The position numbers and the translations under genes were made by a program. The notes beneath the pieces are model-generated. The model was not told the origin of the DNA. It saw only the letters and a list, made by a program, of their open reading frames with translations, and made no database searches. Below, piece after piece: positions 1 through 7,550 of a DNA stretch of 64,000 nucleotides. Positions within the stretch are counted from its first letter, which is position 1; every line of letters starts with the position of its first letter. Origin of the DNA: Alkalihalobacillus sp. TS-13. Its GTDB lineage: Bacteria > Bacillota > Bacilli > Bacillales > Fictibacillaceae. Location: the NCBI RefSeq assembly GCF_019720915.1, contig NZ_JAHKSI010000001.1, positions 1,364,001 to 1,428,000 on the forward strand, in the 5' to 3' direction.

Positions 1-183
1 TCTCAGTTCAAACTTGCCGAACTGACTGGCTACGACCGCTCTTTTATCAGTTTACTTGAAAGAGGACGTCGCATGCCGACACTCAAAACCATGTTTGTAT
101 TAGCTGAACATTTGAATATCCCTGCTTCCCAATTGGTGGAAGAAATCCATCAGCTTGTCAAAAGTGATATTATGGAATATTGA
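1..183 (+). CDS. XRE-family helix-turn-helix regulator, C-terminal part
   Basis: The open frame runs in from the window edge and gives 60 residues ending at a TGA at 181-183. The residues KLAELTGYDRSFISLLERG followed by RRMPTLKTMFVLAEHL match the recognition helix and following helices of a Cro/C1-type HTH domain, in which the conserved SxxE and P-L/T-L positions are seen. The protein ends 20-25 residues after the domain, so this is a small stand-alone DNA-binding protein cut at its N-terminus by the window. Its target cannot be told. A possible terminator follows at 223-253. Confidence 0.8.
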   Translation, partial: SQFKLAELTGYDRSFISLLERGRRMPTLKTMFVLAEHLNIPASQLVEEIHQLVKSDIMEY

Positions 184-222
184 ACATAAATTTCAAAATG
201 AATCGTTACATATTCAATATGG

Positions 223-253
223 GACTTGCGAAGCTCTTTTGCCTTAGCAAGTC
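223..253. terminator. possible terminator after the XRE gene
   Basis: GACTTGC at 223-229 pairs with GCAAGTC at 247-253 around a 17-base loop, followed by a pyrimidine-rich stretch on the + strand. It lies between the convergent XRE gene and the DUF962 gene. The stem is short and the T-tract is broken by C, so confidence is low. Confidence 0.35.
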
Positions 254-261
254 TCTCTTAT

Positions 262-600
262 TTATGCGGTTCTTTTGATCTGATGCTTTTCCAACTCTTT
301 ATCGAGGCTTCCTGTTAAGGTGTAACCGAACATCTTGAAATCGGCCCTTAAAGACCAGAACGGGTGACCGAATGTGGCTGGTTTGTTCCCTTCTATGAAA
401 AAATGGCTGATCCACGCAAATGAATACGCAATGACCGGGGCAGCCAACAGATACCAGAAATTCATGAATAGGAGTGAAACACAAATACATACAAAAACAA
501 AACTCGTGCCTACAAAATGCCAGGCTCTAGTAGCAGACTTCGAATGCTGTTGAAGATAGAACGGCCAAAACTCCTGGAAACTTTCAAATTCATTTTTCAC
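262..600 (-). CDS. DUF962 / Mpo1-like small membrane protein
   Basis: 112 residues. The pattern FWPFYLQQHSKSATRAWHFVG near the N-terminus, two central hydrophobic segments (about residues 30-65), and a HFF.EGNKPATFGHP motif are typical of the DUF962 (Mpo1/YGL010w-like) family. The histidines H19, H28 and H66 are the sort used as metal ligands in the yeast 2-hydroxy fatty acid dioxygenase Mpo1. Whether the bacterial protein has that activity is inference. The start is a GTG at 600 with AGGAGGG eight bases upstream. Monocistronic; the neighbours point the other way or are separated by a terminator. Confidence 0.75.
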   Translation of the reverse strand: MKNEFESFQEFWPFYLQQHSKSATRAWHFVGTSFVFVCICVSLLFMNFWYLLAAPVIAYSFAWISHFFIEGNKPATFGHPFWSLRADFKMFGYTLTGSLDKELEKHQIKRTA

Positions 601-883
601 ATTGATTCCCTCCTATTGTTTACTTTTCATCAAAGAAACCCGACGTTTTATAGTTCGTAGAGTGACGATTCCTAATGATCAATCAAGCCACAGTCCCGCT
701 AAGATCAGTTCTCTACGTCTAATAACCCTTCTAAATATGTAAAACGCTGTCAAAGGACCTCCTCATCTTCTAAATAATTTCTTCTTCCATCAAAAAAACC
801 CTTTAATTTTAAGTACGGTACGTGAAATTTTGAGGCGATGAATGATTTTCGCAAAACGTTCAATGAACTTTATCTAAAAATAA
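601..883. other. intergenic stretch without a supported gene
   Basis: This gap upstream of the DUF962 gene holds no ORF I can support. A 24-codon reading frame on the minus strand (679-753, TTG start with GAGGAGG just upstream) is present but too short and unsupported to call. No member of the R repeat family is seen here. Confidence 0.5.
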
Positions 884-930
884 TAGAGGGTGTCCTTTAC
901 ATCATCATTGATGTGTCGGACTACCCTCTA
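884..930 (-). terminator. terminator of the small membrane protein gene
   Basis: Inverted repeat TAGAGGGTGTCC (884-895) with GGACTACCCTCTA (918-930); on the minus strand it is followed by TTATTTTTAG. The stop codon of the gene at 928 lies inside the first arm. Confidence 0.65.
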
Positions 931-1134
931 ATTCTTATCTGCACCAGAATCATTCACTTTTTCTTCCGTTCCTCTTAAGTTCGGCTCTTCATTTTCCCAT
1001 TTACTAAGCTCTTTTACAGAATGCCTTCGGATGAAGACAGTCGCTATGATCGCCCCGGTCATAAAAATAATCAACATGATCAAGGATGGTATGTATTCAG
1101 TTTTATCCTCTGGAAAATACAAGAATTCCATCAT
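928..1134 (-). CDS. small single-pass membrane protein, unknown function
   Basis: 68 residues from the ATG at 1134, chosen because AAAGGGATG lies 8-11 bases upstream; a TTG two codons earlier (1140) is the alternative. One hydrophobic helix (about residues 15-36, SLIMLIIFMTGAIIATVFI) follows a short acidic N-terminus, and the C-terminal third is charged and probably cytoplasmic (RRHSVKELSKWENEEPN). I do not recognise the family. It has its own terminator and lies upstream of nothing on the same strand except the DUF962 gene. Confidence 0.6.
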   Translation of the reverse strand: MMEFLYFPEDKTEYIPSLIMLIIFMTGAIIATVFIRRHSVKELSKWENEEPNLRGTEEKVNDSGADKN

Positions 1135-1219
1135 AAGCAAAACATCCCTTTCTTTTCGATTCTATTATAACAGATGCTCCCTTTATATTGGAATGCCGGC
1201 GTCTAACAATTAAGTGAAC

Positions 1220-1268
1220 AAAAAGAGGGGCTGACCCAAAAAACGTCAGACCCTTATAGGTTAGCCCC
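1220..1268 (-). terminator. yppE terminator
   Basis: GGGGCTGACC (1227-1236) pairs with GGTTAGCCCC (1259-1268); on the minus strand the hairpin is followed by TCTTTTTG. It starts a few bases past the yppE stop. Confidence 0.65.
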
Positions 1269-1272
1269 ACCA

Positions 1273-1635
1273 TTATAGTTGATCTTCAATCGATTCGAGA
1301 ATATATTCGATGGATTTAGTCATGGACGTGAACCGTTTACGTTTCGTATCCTTCTGAAACGCTTGGACCGCCGAAATTGTCATGTTTTCATAGGTGTCAT
1401 TGATCTGGATCGGATAGACATACTTCGGCTTTTCTGCAATCGCCCATTTCACGGCCAGAGGCTTCCATTCATCGGCAAGGTGCTGTACTTCATCGACGAA
1501 TGGTTTGACTTCACCATAAAAATCCACCTCATATCCTTCCCCCATTGTATTCTCATCAAATTGTCTATAAGCCTTGTCATTGAGTGATCGCAGCTTTCGC
1601 GTCAACTCCATCAATCGCTGTTTTTCCGTGCTCAT
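1273..1635 (-). CDS. yppE: YppE family protein (DUF1798)
   Basis: 120 residues, close to the 123 of B. subtilis YppE. The sequence is mostly helical and charged, with the motif FYGEVKPFVDEVQHLADEWKP in the middle and a C-terminal SMTKSIEYILES helix, as expected for the four-helix DUF1798 fold. The B. subtilis protein has a solved structure but no established role. The position next to racA and the recU-ponA region agrees with the B. subtilis order, which supports the symbol. The gene has its own terminator and starts at ATG 1635 with AGAGGTG upstream. Confidence 0.85.
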   Translation of the reverse strand: MSTEKQRLMELTRKLRSLNDKAYRQFDENTMGEGYEVDFYGEVKPFVDEVQHLADEWKPLAVKWAIAEKPKYVYPIQINDTYENMTISAVQAFQKDTKRKRFTSMTKSIEYILESIEDQL

Positions 1636-1703
1636 TGTTTCACCTCTTCTGAACTTATCCTATCAAAGGAAGTTCAGAAATGCCATTTCAAATAAATAGT
1701 GCC

Positions 1704-2231
1704 TTAAAAAAGACTTACAAGCCAGTTTCGTTTCTTTGGTTTCACTGGGCTGTATTCCGTCCTGATCTCATTCGTAGCCGTCACCTGCAACAGCAATTGT
1801 TCTTCGAGATCGAGCATTTTTTCCTCGAGTTCTGTCAATTTCGTCGCCATCTGATCCATGTCTTTCCTATGCTGCATGACCTGATATGACAAGACTTCAT
1901 CAGCTTTTTGAGAAACCTTCGATTCTAGAACGTTCAATTGATCTTGGAGCTGTTTAAAATAGACATCAAGTTCTTTCAGTCCGTCCCCGCTTTTCACTGC
2001 CTTTGTTTCATTTGAACTTCTGTTCTGTAATTTGATGTCACTCATCTGCAAGCCCTGTTTCAATTGTTTTTGTATTTCTTCCAATTGTTCGATGTCTTCT
2101 GAACGGAATAAGTAGTGACCGTGATCATTTTTAGGACATGGAATGTCGAAGTACTTTACCCATCGTTGAATGGTAGTCGGGTTGACATTGAGCTTCCTCG
2201 ATACAGTTTTCGTTTTCACCAAGCTTTCCAT
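1704..2231 (-). CDS. racA: RacA, polar chromosome-anchoring protein of sporulation
   Basis: RacA binds origin-proximal DNA and DivIVA at the cell pole to draw the chromosome into the forespore. The ATG at 2231 is chosen: GGGAGGT sits 7 bases upstream and it places the MerR-like helix-turn-helix (VSRKLNVNPTTIQRWVKYF, residues about 10-28) at the very N-terminus as in known RacA. This gives 175 residues, against 184 in B. subtilis. A wing with GHYLF follows, then a long coiled coil (about 85-150, heptads in LKELDVYFKQLQDQLNVL) and a basic, aromatic C-terminus (KPKKRNWLVSLF). An in-frame upstream extension to 2306 lacks a ribosome site. Divergent from sspM. Confidence 0.88.
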   Translation of the reverse strand: MESLVKTKTVSRKLNVNPTTIQRWVKYFDIPCPKNDHGHYLFRSEDIEQLEEIQKQLKQGLQMSDIKLQNRSSNETKAVKSGDGLKELDVYFKQLQDQLNVLESKVSQKADEVLSYQVMQHRKDMDQMATKLTELEEKMLDLEEQLLLQVTATNEIRTEYSPVKPKKRNWLVSLF

Positions 2232-2377
2232 TTTTACGGACCTCCCGGGAATAATGGTACCTGTACTATTCGCCGGGTCATTCTCCTTCCCCTCCACTCC
2301 TGACAAAACTAGTTCCCTTTCGGCAAAGAAAGTGGATTTTCCTCTCTACATCAAGGATTCGACAGCAGTTGATCCGC

Positions 2378-2407
2378 TGTATAGTTGTCAATCCTTGAAC
2401 CATACTA
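2378..2407 (+). promoter_or_regulatory. sigma-G type promoter for sspM
   Basis: TGTATA (2378-2383), a 17-base spacer and CATACTA (2401-2407) match the sigma-G consensus TGAATA-17/18-CATACTA at 12 of 13 positions. The sspM start codon lies 20 bases downstream. Forespore expression is expected for this SASP gene. Confidence 0.75.
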
Positions 2408-2426
2408 ATCATAGGAGGTGACTTGG

Positions 2427-2537
2427 GTGAGTAAACGAAGAGGGACATCTAAAGAGGAAAAAGTCGCAGGCCAGCCGAACAAAAAAACAGGTTACGGTGA
2501 TAAAAAACTAGAAGGGCCGAACCGTCCATCAACATAA
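2427..2537 (+). CDS. sspM: SspM, small acid-soluble spore protein
   Basis: 36 residues from a GTG at 2427 preceded by ATAGGAGGTGACTTG. The protein is very basic and ends DKKLEGPNRPST, nearly identical to the end of B. subtilis SspM (34 residues), which decides the assignment. SspM is a minor forespore protein of unknown precise role. Upstream lies an excellent sigma-G promoter (2378-2407), which is independent support. Divergent from racA; a hairpin with a long loop (2550-2601) separates it from yppC, which points toward it. Confidence 0.88.
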   Translation: MSKRRGTSKEEKVAGQPNKKTGYGDKKLEGPNRPST

Positions 2538-2549
2538 ACCGAAGATCGA

Positions 2550-2601
2550 AGTGTCAGCTATCTTTTTCACCCATTCTTTGAGTGGAACAGAGGCTGACAC
2601 T
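2550..2601. terminator. shared terminator between sspM and yppC
   Basis: AGTGTCAGC (2550-2558) pairs with GCTGACACT (2593-2601), followed by TTTT on the + strand. The loop is long (34 bases). It sits between two convergent genes and overlaps the last bases before the yppC stop. Confidence 0.5.
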
Positions 2602-2602
2602 T

Positions 2603-3604
2603 TTATTTGTTCTCCTTTATTCGGAAGAATGCTTTCCATTTTGCCAAGACATGAATCTCAAGTCGTTTATGTTCATACCAATCATTCAATTTGACCTGCC
2701 CGGGCAATTTCACGTGTTTAAAGTGCTTTTCAACGTTCCGTGTATATGTTGACCAATCCTTGTATTCTTTACGTTCATGATTGATGATCGGATAAAGCAT
2801 ACGGAGTGGTAGATGATGCCCTTTTCTCGTTTGTTGGAACAGATAGCGTTCAAAGTCTGCTCTGCTTCCAGTCGGCTCAGTCATTCTAGCAAATCGAACA
2901 AATCGATCATATAACCCTGGTTTTGATACAATTCCCAGAAGCCCCTTTCCAAGTCTGATCCGGTTCGATACTTTGCGGAATCCATGTACCGATATTCCAA
3001 ATAGATCACCTTCAAGTGTCGGAAACAACACAGTACTGAAATGCAAATGGTCTTGAAGCCAGTAAGGAAAGGTTGAAAACACTTTCCTTTTGTACTCTTC
3101 CTTGTCCAAAACGGGATTTTGGATCACATGCTGCTCGTTAATGATCAATGCCGTATCTAGTCTTTTCCGATCCCGATCTTGCCAAAAACGCTTCCATTCC
3201 TCCACCATGAAACTTGAAACCCCAAATTCCTTCAACAAATGAAATAAAGGCAGTCCTAATTGTTTCGATTCCTCATACAATAGTAGCTGTGGATACGCGT
3301 CTGCAAAGATTAACCAATTGGCTCTTTCATAGGTATAGAAAATCCAACGGCGTCCCTTGCAAGGCATGAGCATTCGGAATTCTGTCAATTGAAGATCACC
3401 CATATTCCATCCAGCATTCCGTGAAACCATACTTGCAAGGAACGGCCAAAAAAATTCTTTATTACGAAAATGATAATTTTGGTAAGCCTTGGTCCGCGAG
3501 ATATTATCTGTATTCATCCTTGCAGTTTTCTGCTTGATCTCTTCAATGAGTCGAAATTCGGACACATTTGATGCAAACGCTTCCTTATATAATAGACGTT
3601 CCAT
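2603..3604 (-). CDS. yppC: YppC family protein (DUF2515)
   Basis: 333 residues from the ATG at 3604 (GGGTGG a few bases upstream); the frame stays open to 3667 but without a ribosome site. The block FFWPFLASMVSRNAGWNMGDL near residue 60 is the hallmark of DUF2515, a family found next to recU in Bacillus. No catalytic motif or membrane segment is evident; the protein is rich in aromatic and basic residues. Function is unknown. It is transcribed away from recU, with about 185 bp between them that contain the recU promoter and a palindrome. Confidence 0.82.
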   Translation of the reverse strand: MERLLYKEAFASNVSEFRLIEEIKQKTARMNTDNISRTKAYQNYHFRNKEFFWPFLASMVSRNAGWNMGDLQLTEFRMLMPCKGRRWIFYTYERANWLIFADAYPQLLLYEESKQLGLPLFHLLKEFGVSSFMVEEWKRFWQDRDRKRLDTALIINEQHVIQNPVLDKEEYKRKVFSTFPYWLQDHLHFSTVLFPTLEGDLFGISVHGFRKVSNRIRLGKGLLGIVSKPGLYDRFVRFARMTEPTGSRADFERYLFQQTRKGHHLPLRMLYPIINHERKEYKDWSTYTRNVEKHFKHVKLPGQVKLNDWYEHKRLEIHVLAKWKAFFRIKENK

Positions 3605-3653
3605 ATAACCACCCGATCTGCAAACGTTTGTTCTTAAAAACCAATAGTGATAC

Positions 3654-3681
3654 TCGACATTCACCAAGAATATGGTATATT
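3654..3681 (+). promoter_or_regulatory. candidate sigma-A promoter of recU-ponA, overlapping a palindrome
   Basis: TCGACA (3654-3659), 16 bases, and TGG-TATATT (-10 at 3676-3681) form an extended -10 promoter about 100 bp before recU. A perfect inverted repeat AAGAATAT-GGT-ATATTCTT (3666-3684) covers the -10, a possible operator. No regulator is known to me for this site. Confidence 0.45.
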
Positions 3682-3789
3682 CTTAATGATGCCCTGCACC
3701 TGATGATGTTATTTTTGAAACTAAATCGCGTTTCATTCGTCTAGGATGTTGATGACTCTGCAAGGCTTTGAAAAGGAAGGTGAACCGGA

Positions 3790-4404
3790 TTGAACTTTCG
3801 CTATCCAAATCGAAAAAGTGGACCCGTACAGCAACGAACGCAATCCTTCAACAAGGTTGATGTGAATAAATCGTATGCCAATCGCGGGATGACATTCGAA
3901 GAGGATATCAACCATACGAATGAATACTATCTGAAAATCGGCAAGGCGGTAATCCACAAAAAACCGACTCCTGTCCAGATCGTTTCAGTAGATTACCCAA
4001 AACGGAGCGCTGCAGTGATCAAGGAAGCCTATTTCAAACAACCTTCTACAACTGATTACAATGGGGTCTATCGAGGACGATACATCGATTTCGAAGCGAA
4101 AGAAACACGTAATAATACATCATTTCCATTAACGAATTTCCATCAGCATCAAATCGATCATATGAAACAAGTCATCGAACAGGATGGAATCTGTTTCATT
4201 CTGGTAAGGTTCAAAAATTCTCAGGAAGATTATTTGATGGAAGTTCCGCACTTATTTCATTTTTGGGATCAACAAGACAATGGAGGTAGAAAATCCATTC
4301 CAAAAACCTATTTTGGAGAAAAGGCTCATTTGATTCAATTAGGTTACAACCCGCGTATTGATTATTTGAGAATTATCGATGAATTGTTTTTTTCTACAAA
4401 GTAA
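3790..4404 (+). CDS. recU: RecU, Holliday junction resolvase
   Basis: RecU cleaves Holliday junctions in recombination repair and chromosome segregation. 204 residues, the family length. Conserved blocks are seen in order: [51 protein letters not shown] (catalytic region), YIDFEAKET (with the metal-binding D and E), and [10 protein letters not shown]. The start is a TTG at 3790 with GGAAGGTG 8 bases before it. The N-terminal arm before NRGM is basic, fitting its DNA-binding role. recU lies 68 bp upstream of ponA, the conserved pair in Bacillales. Confidence 0.96.
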   Translation: MNFRYPNRKSGPVQQRTQSFNKVDVNKSYANRGMTFEEDINHTNEYYLKIGKAVIHKKPTPVQIVSVDYPKRSAAVIKEAYFKQPSTTDYNGVYRGRYIDFEAKETRNNTSFPLTNFHQHQIDHMKQVIEQDGICFILVRFKNSQEDYLMEVPHLFHFWDQQDNGGRKSIPKTYFGEKAHLIQLGYNPRIDYLRIIDELFFSTK

Positions 4405-4472
4405 GGGGTAAGAAACATAAGGTTCGATTCGAATGATTATTACGTCAGGTTACGTTTAGAAAGGTAGGAACA

Positions 4473-7115
4473 ATGATGAGTGACAATAAATACAACTCAC
4501 GACAACAACGACGTCAGGGCACGTCTACACAGAAAGAGAAACCATCCAATACTCAGAAGAAAAGTATGATGAAAAAAATCACTGCTCTTCTTCTTATATT
4601 CGGTCTAATAGGTGTGACAGCAGGTGCTATCGCCGTATTTGCGGTCATAAGCCAATCACCTGAGCTTGACCCGAAAGCTCTCGATACACCAGCATCATCC
4701 AAACTTTTCGATAAAGATGGTAACGAATTCGGTATGATGTTCAGGAATGAAAAACGAGTCAAGGCACCACTCGATGACATTCCACAGGTCATGAAGGATG
4801 CTGTCATCGCAACAGAAGATGTCCGATTCTACGATCATTTCGGTATCGATGTACGCCGGATCGGTGGTGCGGCAATCGCTAACATAACAGGCGGTTTCGG
4901 ATCCCAGGGTGGAAGTACGATCACCCAACAGGTCATCAAGAACGCATTACTGACCAACGACAAAAATATGACAAGAAAGATTAAAGAAGCATACCTTGCA
5001 ATCAAGCTTGAACAACGATATTCCAAAGATCAGATCATGGAAATGTATTTGAATAAAATTTATTTTGGCGAAAGTGCATATGGGATCGGGACAGCTGCTA
5101 AGACATATTTCAATAAAGATATACAGGATTTAGAATTACATGAAGCTGCACTGTTGGCTGGATTGCCTAAAGCACCATCCACCTACAGCCCATTTGATAA
5201 CCCTGAAAAAGCTGAGAAACGACGCAATGTCGTCCTCTCTCAGATGGCGAAGTACGGTTTCATTACTGAGAAACAAAAGCAAGAAGCTGCTTCGATTCCT
5301 GTCACAGATTACGTAAAAGAATCGAAACCAGAAGAAAAACAAAAATCCTACGAGACTTTCAAAGCACAAGTTATTAAAGAAGCTGCCAAAATGGCTGGAT
5401 TCGAGGATCCAGGAGAAGTTTATACTGCTGGACTTGAAATTCATACTACTCTTGATCCTAATGCACAGAATGCCGTTGAAGAAGCTCTTTACACTGACAG
5501 AATCATCAAGGATGAAAATATCCAGAGTGGTATTGTCCTCACCGATACGAAAACCGGTGCGGTAAGAGCAATCGGAAGCGGCCGGAAGAACACAGCAAGT
5601 TCGTTCTATGCGACACAGATGGACTCACGTCAACCAGGTTCATCAATCAAGCCGATACTTGATTACGGTCCTGCGATTGAACATCTGAAATGGCCGACTT
5701 ATAAAAAGTTGAGTGATGAAAAACTTGTTGTGAATGGCCATGAATTCCACAACTGGGACAGGAAGCATCATGGCGATGTGACAATGCGCAGAGCATTGTA
5801 TGATTCTTATAACCTTCCAGCGATTCGTACATGGCAGGAAGTCGGTCCAGATAAAGCGAAAGATTTCGCTTCTAAACTCGGAATAGAAGTCGACGATAAA
5901 CATTACAGCCCAGCCTATGCAATCGGTGGATTCAATAAGAGTCCTTCACCGATGGAAATGGCTGCTGCATACGCTGCTTTTGGAAACAAAGGGGTTTATA
6001 ATAAACCGTTCACTGTAACGAAAATCAAATTCCCAGACGGCCGTGTCATCGAACACAAAGCTGAACCAAAAGCTGCAATGGAAGAGTATACAGCTTACAT
6101 GGTGACTGACATGTTAAAAGACGTCATCACTAAAGGGACTGCCAAAGGATACGTAAATCTGGATTTCCCTGTAGCTGGTAAAACAGGTACAACGAATTAT
6201 CCTGCTGAATATGGAGAAGAATTCAAAGGTAAGACAAGAGACGCATGGTTTGCCGGTTATTCTTCAAACCTATCTGCGGCAGTCTGGACTGGATATAACC
6301 ACAGTAAAGATGACGATGGAAACCCGCAATATTTGACTAAGGATACGGATGATTATTCTAAACTGCTTTTCAATGACATCATGGCAAAAGCAAGTGCCGA
6401 TCTAGATAATACGGATTGGAAACGTCCAGATTCTGTCATCGAGGTTCCTATTGAAAAAGGTACTGACAAGCGAGCAAGTGAATTCACTCCGAAGGATGAA
6501 ATCGTCAAAGAACTTGCTGTCAAAGGTACCGACCTTCCGAATGTCTCTGAAGAGTATAATAAGCTTGAAGTACCACAAGGACTGAAAGCCGAATATGATG
6601 AGAAGAAAAAAGAAGCGAAATTAAAGTGGAAATATCCCAAGAAGTTCATGGAAAAAGGCATCACATTCAAGATCCTCTACTCGATCGATGACGGCGGATT
6701 CCAGGAACTTACGACTCAAAAAGAAATGGAGCTAGTCGTTCAGAACATGTCTCCAGGTGCGAATTATAAATTTGCAGTCGTTGCGGTCGATGAGGAGAAT
6801 GGAAAAGAAAGTGAACCTGCAACTGTACAAGTGAAAACACAAGAGAAAGAAGACGACTCCGGATCCCCTCCTTTCGGTGATGATGAGGGGGATGGAAACG
6901 GTAATGATAATGGAAACGGTGGAGGACCTGATCAAGGAGAAGGCCCACCACCACCACCAGAAGGTGAAGATGGAAACGGTGGAGATGGAAATGGAAACCC
7001 TGATGAGGGCGGAAATCCGAATGAGGATGGAGATGACAACGGCGGCGATTCCGGCTTGCCATTCGGCATTGGTGGATTCGTCCCACCATCGCCATATAAT
7101 AAACAAGCTTCATAA
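4473..7115 (+). CDS. ponA: PBP1, bifunctional class A penicillin-binding protein
   Basis: Polymerises and cross-links peptidoglycan. 880 residues: a basic cytoplasmic N-terminus, one membrane anchor (about 35-60), a GT51 transglycosylase domain (ATEDVRFYDHFGID with E115; GGSTITQQ at about 147-154), and a transpeptidase with SSIK (nucleophile S390), SYN (445-447) and KTGT (570-573). A fibronectin-III-like module follows (about 700-790). The last 90 residues are low complexity, acidic and rich in Gly, Asn and Pro, ending in a short hydrophobic tail. It starts at ATG 4473 with GAAAGGTAGG upstream; a second ATG follows at once. Same operon as recU. Confidence 0.96.
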   Translation: MMSDNKYNSRQQRRQGTSTQKEKPSNTQKKSMMKKITALLLIFGLIGVTAGAIAVFAVISQSPELDPKALDTPASSKLFDKDGNEFGMMFRNEKRVKAPLDDIPQVMKDAVIATEDVRFYDHFGIDVRRIGGAAIANITGGFGSQGGSTITQQVIKNALLTNDKNMTRKIKEAYLAIKLEQRYSKDQIMEMYLNKIYFGESAYGIGTAAKTYFNKDIQDLELHEAALLAGLPKAPSTYSPFDNPEKAEKRRNVVLSQMAKYGFITEKQKQEAASIPVTDYVKESKPEEKQKSYETFKAQVIKEAAKMAGFEDPGEVYTAGLEIHTTLDPNAQNAVEEALYTDRIIKDENIQSGIVLTDTKTGAVRAIGSGRKNTASSFYATQMDSRQPGSSIKPILDYGPAIEHLKWPTYKKLSDEKLVVNGHEFHNWDRKHHGDVTMRRALYDSYNLPAIRTWQEVGPDKAKDFASKLGIEVDDKHYSPAYAIGGFNKSPSPMEMAAAYAAFGNKGVYNKPFTVTKIKFPDGRVIEHKAEPKAAMEEYTAYMVTDMLKDVITKGTAKGYVNLDFPVAGKTGTTNYPAEYGEEFKGKTRDAWFAGYSSNLSAAVWTGYNHSKDDDGNPQYLTKDTDDYSKLLFNDIMAKASADLDNTDWKRPDSVIEVPIEKGTDKRASEFTPKDEIVKELAVKGTDLPNVSEEYNKLEVPQGLKAEYDEKKKEAKLKWKYPKKFMEKGITFKILYSIDDGGFQELTTQKEMELVVQNMSPGANYKFAVVAVDEENGKESEPATVQVKTQEKEDDSGSPPFGDDEGDGNGNDNGNGGGPDQGEGPPPPPEGEDGNGGDGNGNPDEGGNPNEDGDDNGGDSGLPFGIGGFVPPSPYNKQAS

Positions 7116-7141
7116 AAGATTTTGGCATTGTTAAAGATAAT

Positions 7142-7486
7142 GTTGATTTCGATTAAATTTGATTGAAGCGAAATTTGCGACACTCCTGCGGGAACAGTGA
7201 ACCGGCGAGCCTCCCCAGCGAGGAACTCGCGAGGAGGCTTGCGGAAGTGGGTTAATGCAATGAAGTGATGTCCAGCTCAGCCGACCAGTCACTTGGATCA
7301 CTGCATACTTCCTGCGGCGGTCGACACATTGATTGACATCCTTATGAGTGAGCCCACGCAGAACCAATTCTTTGTTTGGTTCGAGCCTCCTCGTCAGTTT
7401 TCCAGTGACCTGCGTGACTAATCGGGTCGCTTCCGCTTTTCGTTTGCCCGCGGAAAGGGAGCGAATTTCGTAAAAATCATCAATAA
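7142..7486 (+). repeat. family R repeat, copy R1 (+)
   Basis: Occupies the gap between ponA and the cortex lysin gene. The left end is GTTGATTT, then GCGAAATTTGCGACACTCC; the right end is CCCGCGGAAAGGGAGCGAAT then TTCGTAAAAATCATCAATA. It carries the GAAGTGAT...CACT module and the AACCAA...TTGGTT hairpin module. Both ends are imperfect inverted repeats. A 133-codon frame across it is an accident of the repeat. Confidence 0.8.
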
Positions 7487-7509
7487 AGTATAACAAAGCC
7501 AAGATCTTA

Positions 7510-7542
7510 AAAACCCTGAGTGGACATTTCACTCAGGGTTTT
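7510..7542. terminator. bidirectional terminator
   Basis: AAAACCCTGAGTG (7510-7522) pairs perfectly with CACTCAGGGTTTT (7530-7542), with T-tracts on both strands. It serves the lysin gene on the minus strand and probably the recU-ponA transcript on the plus strand. Confidence 0.9.
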
Positions 7543-7550
7543 TCATCTTA

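Noticed and set aside
679-753. 24-codon minus-strand ORF with GAGGAGG upstream (TTG start)
   Set aside because: Too short, weak start, no recognised product.
6709-7128. 139-codon His-rich ORF opposite the ponA tail
   Set aside because: Antisense shadow of the low-complexity Gly/Asn tail of PBP1.
7131-7532. 133-codon minus-strand ORF
   Set aside because: It lies entirely on repeat R1 and the terminator; the same peptide fragments recur wherever R occurs, so it is not a gene.
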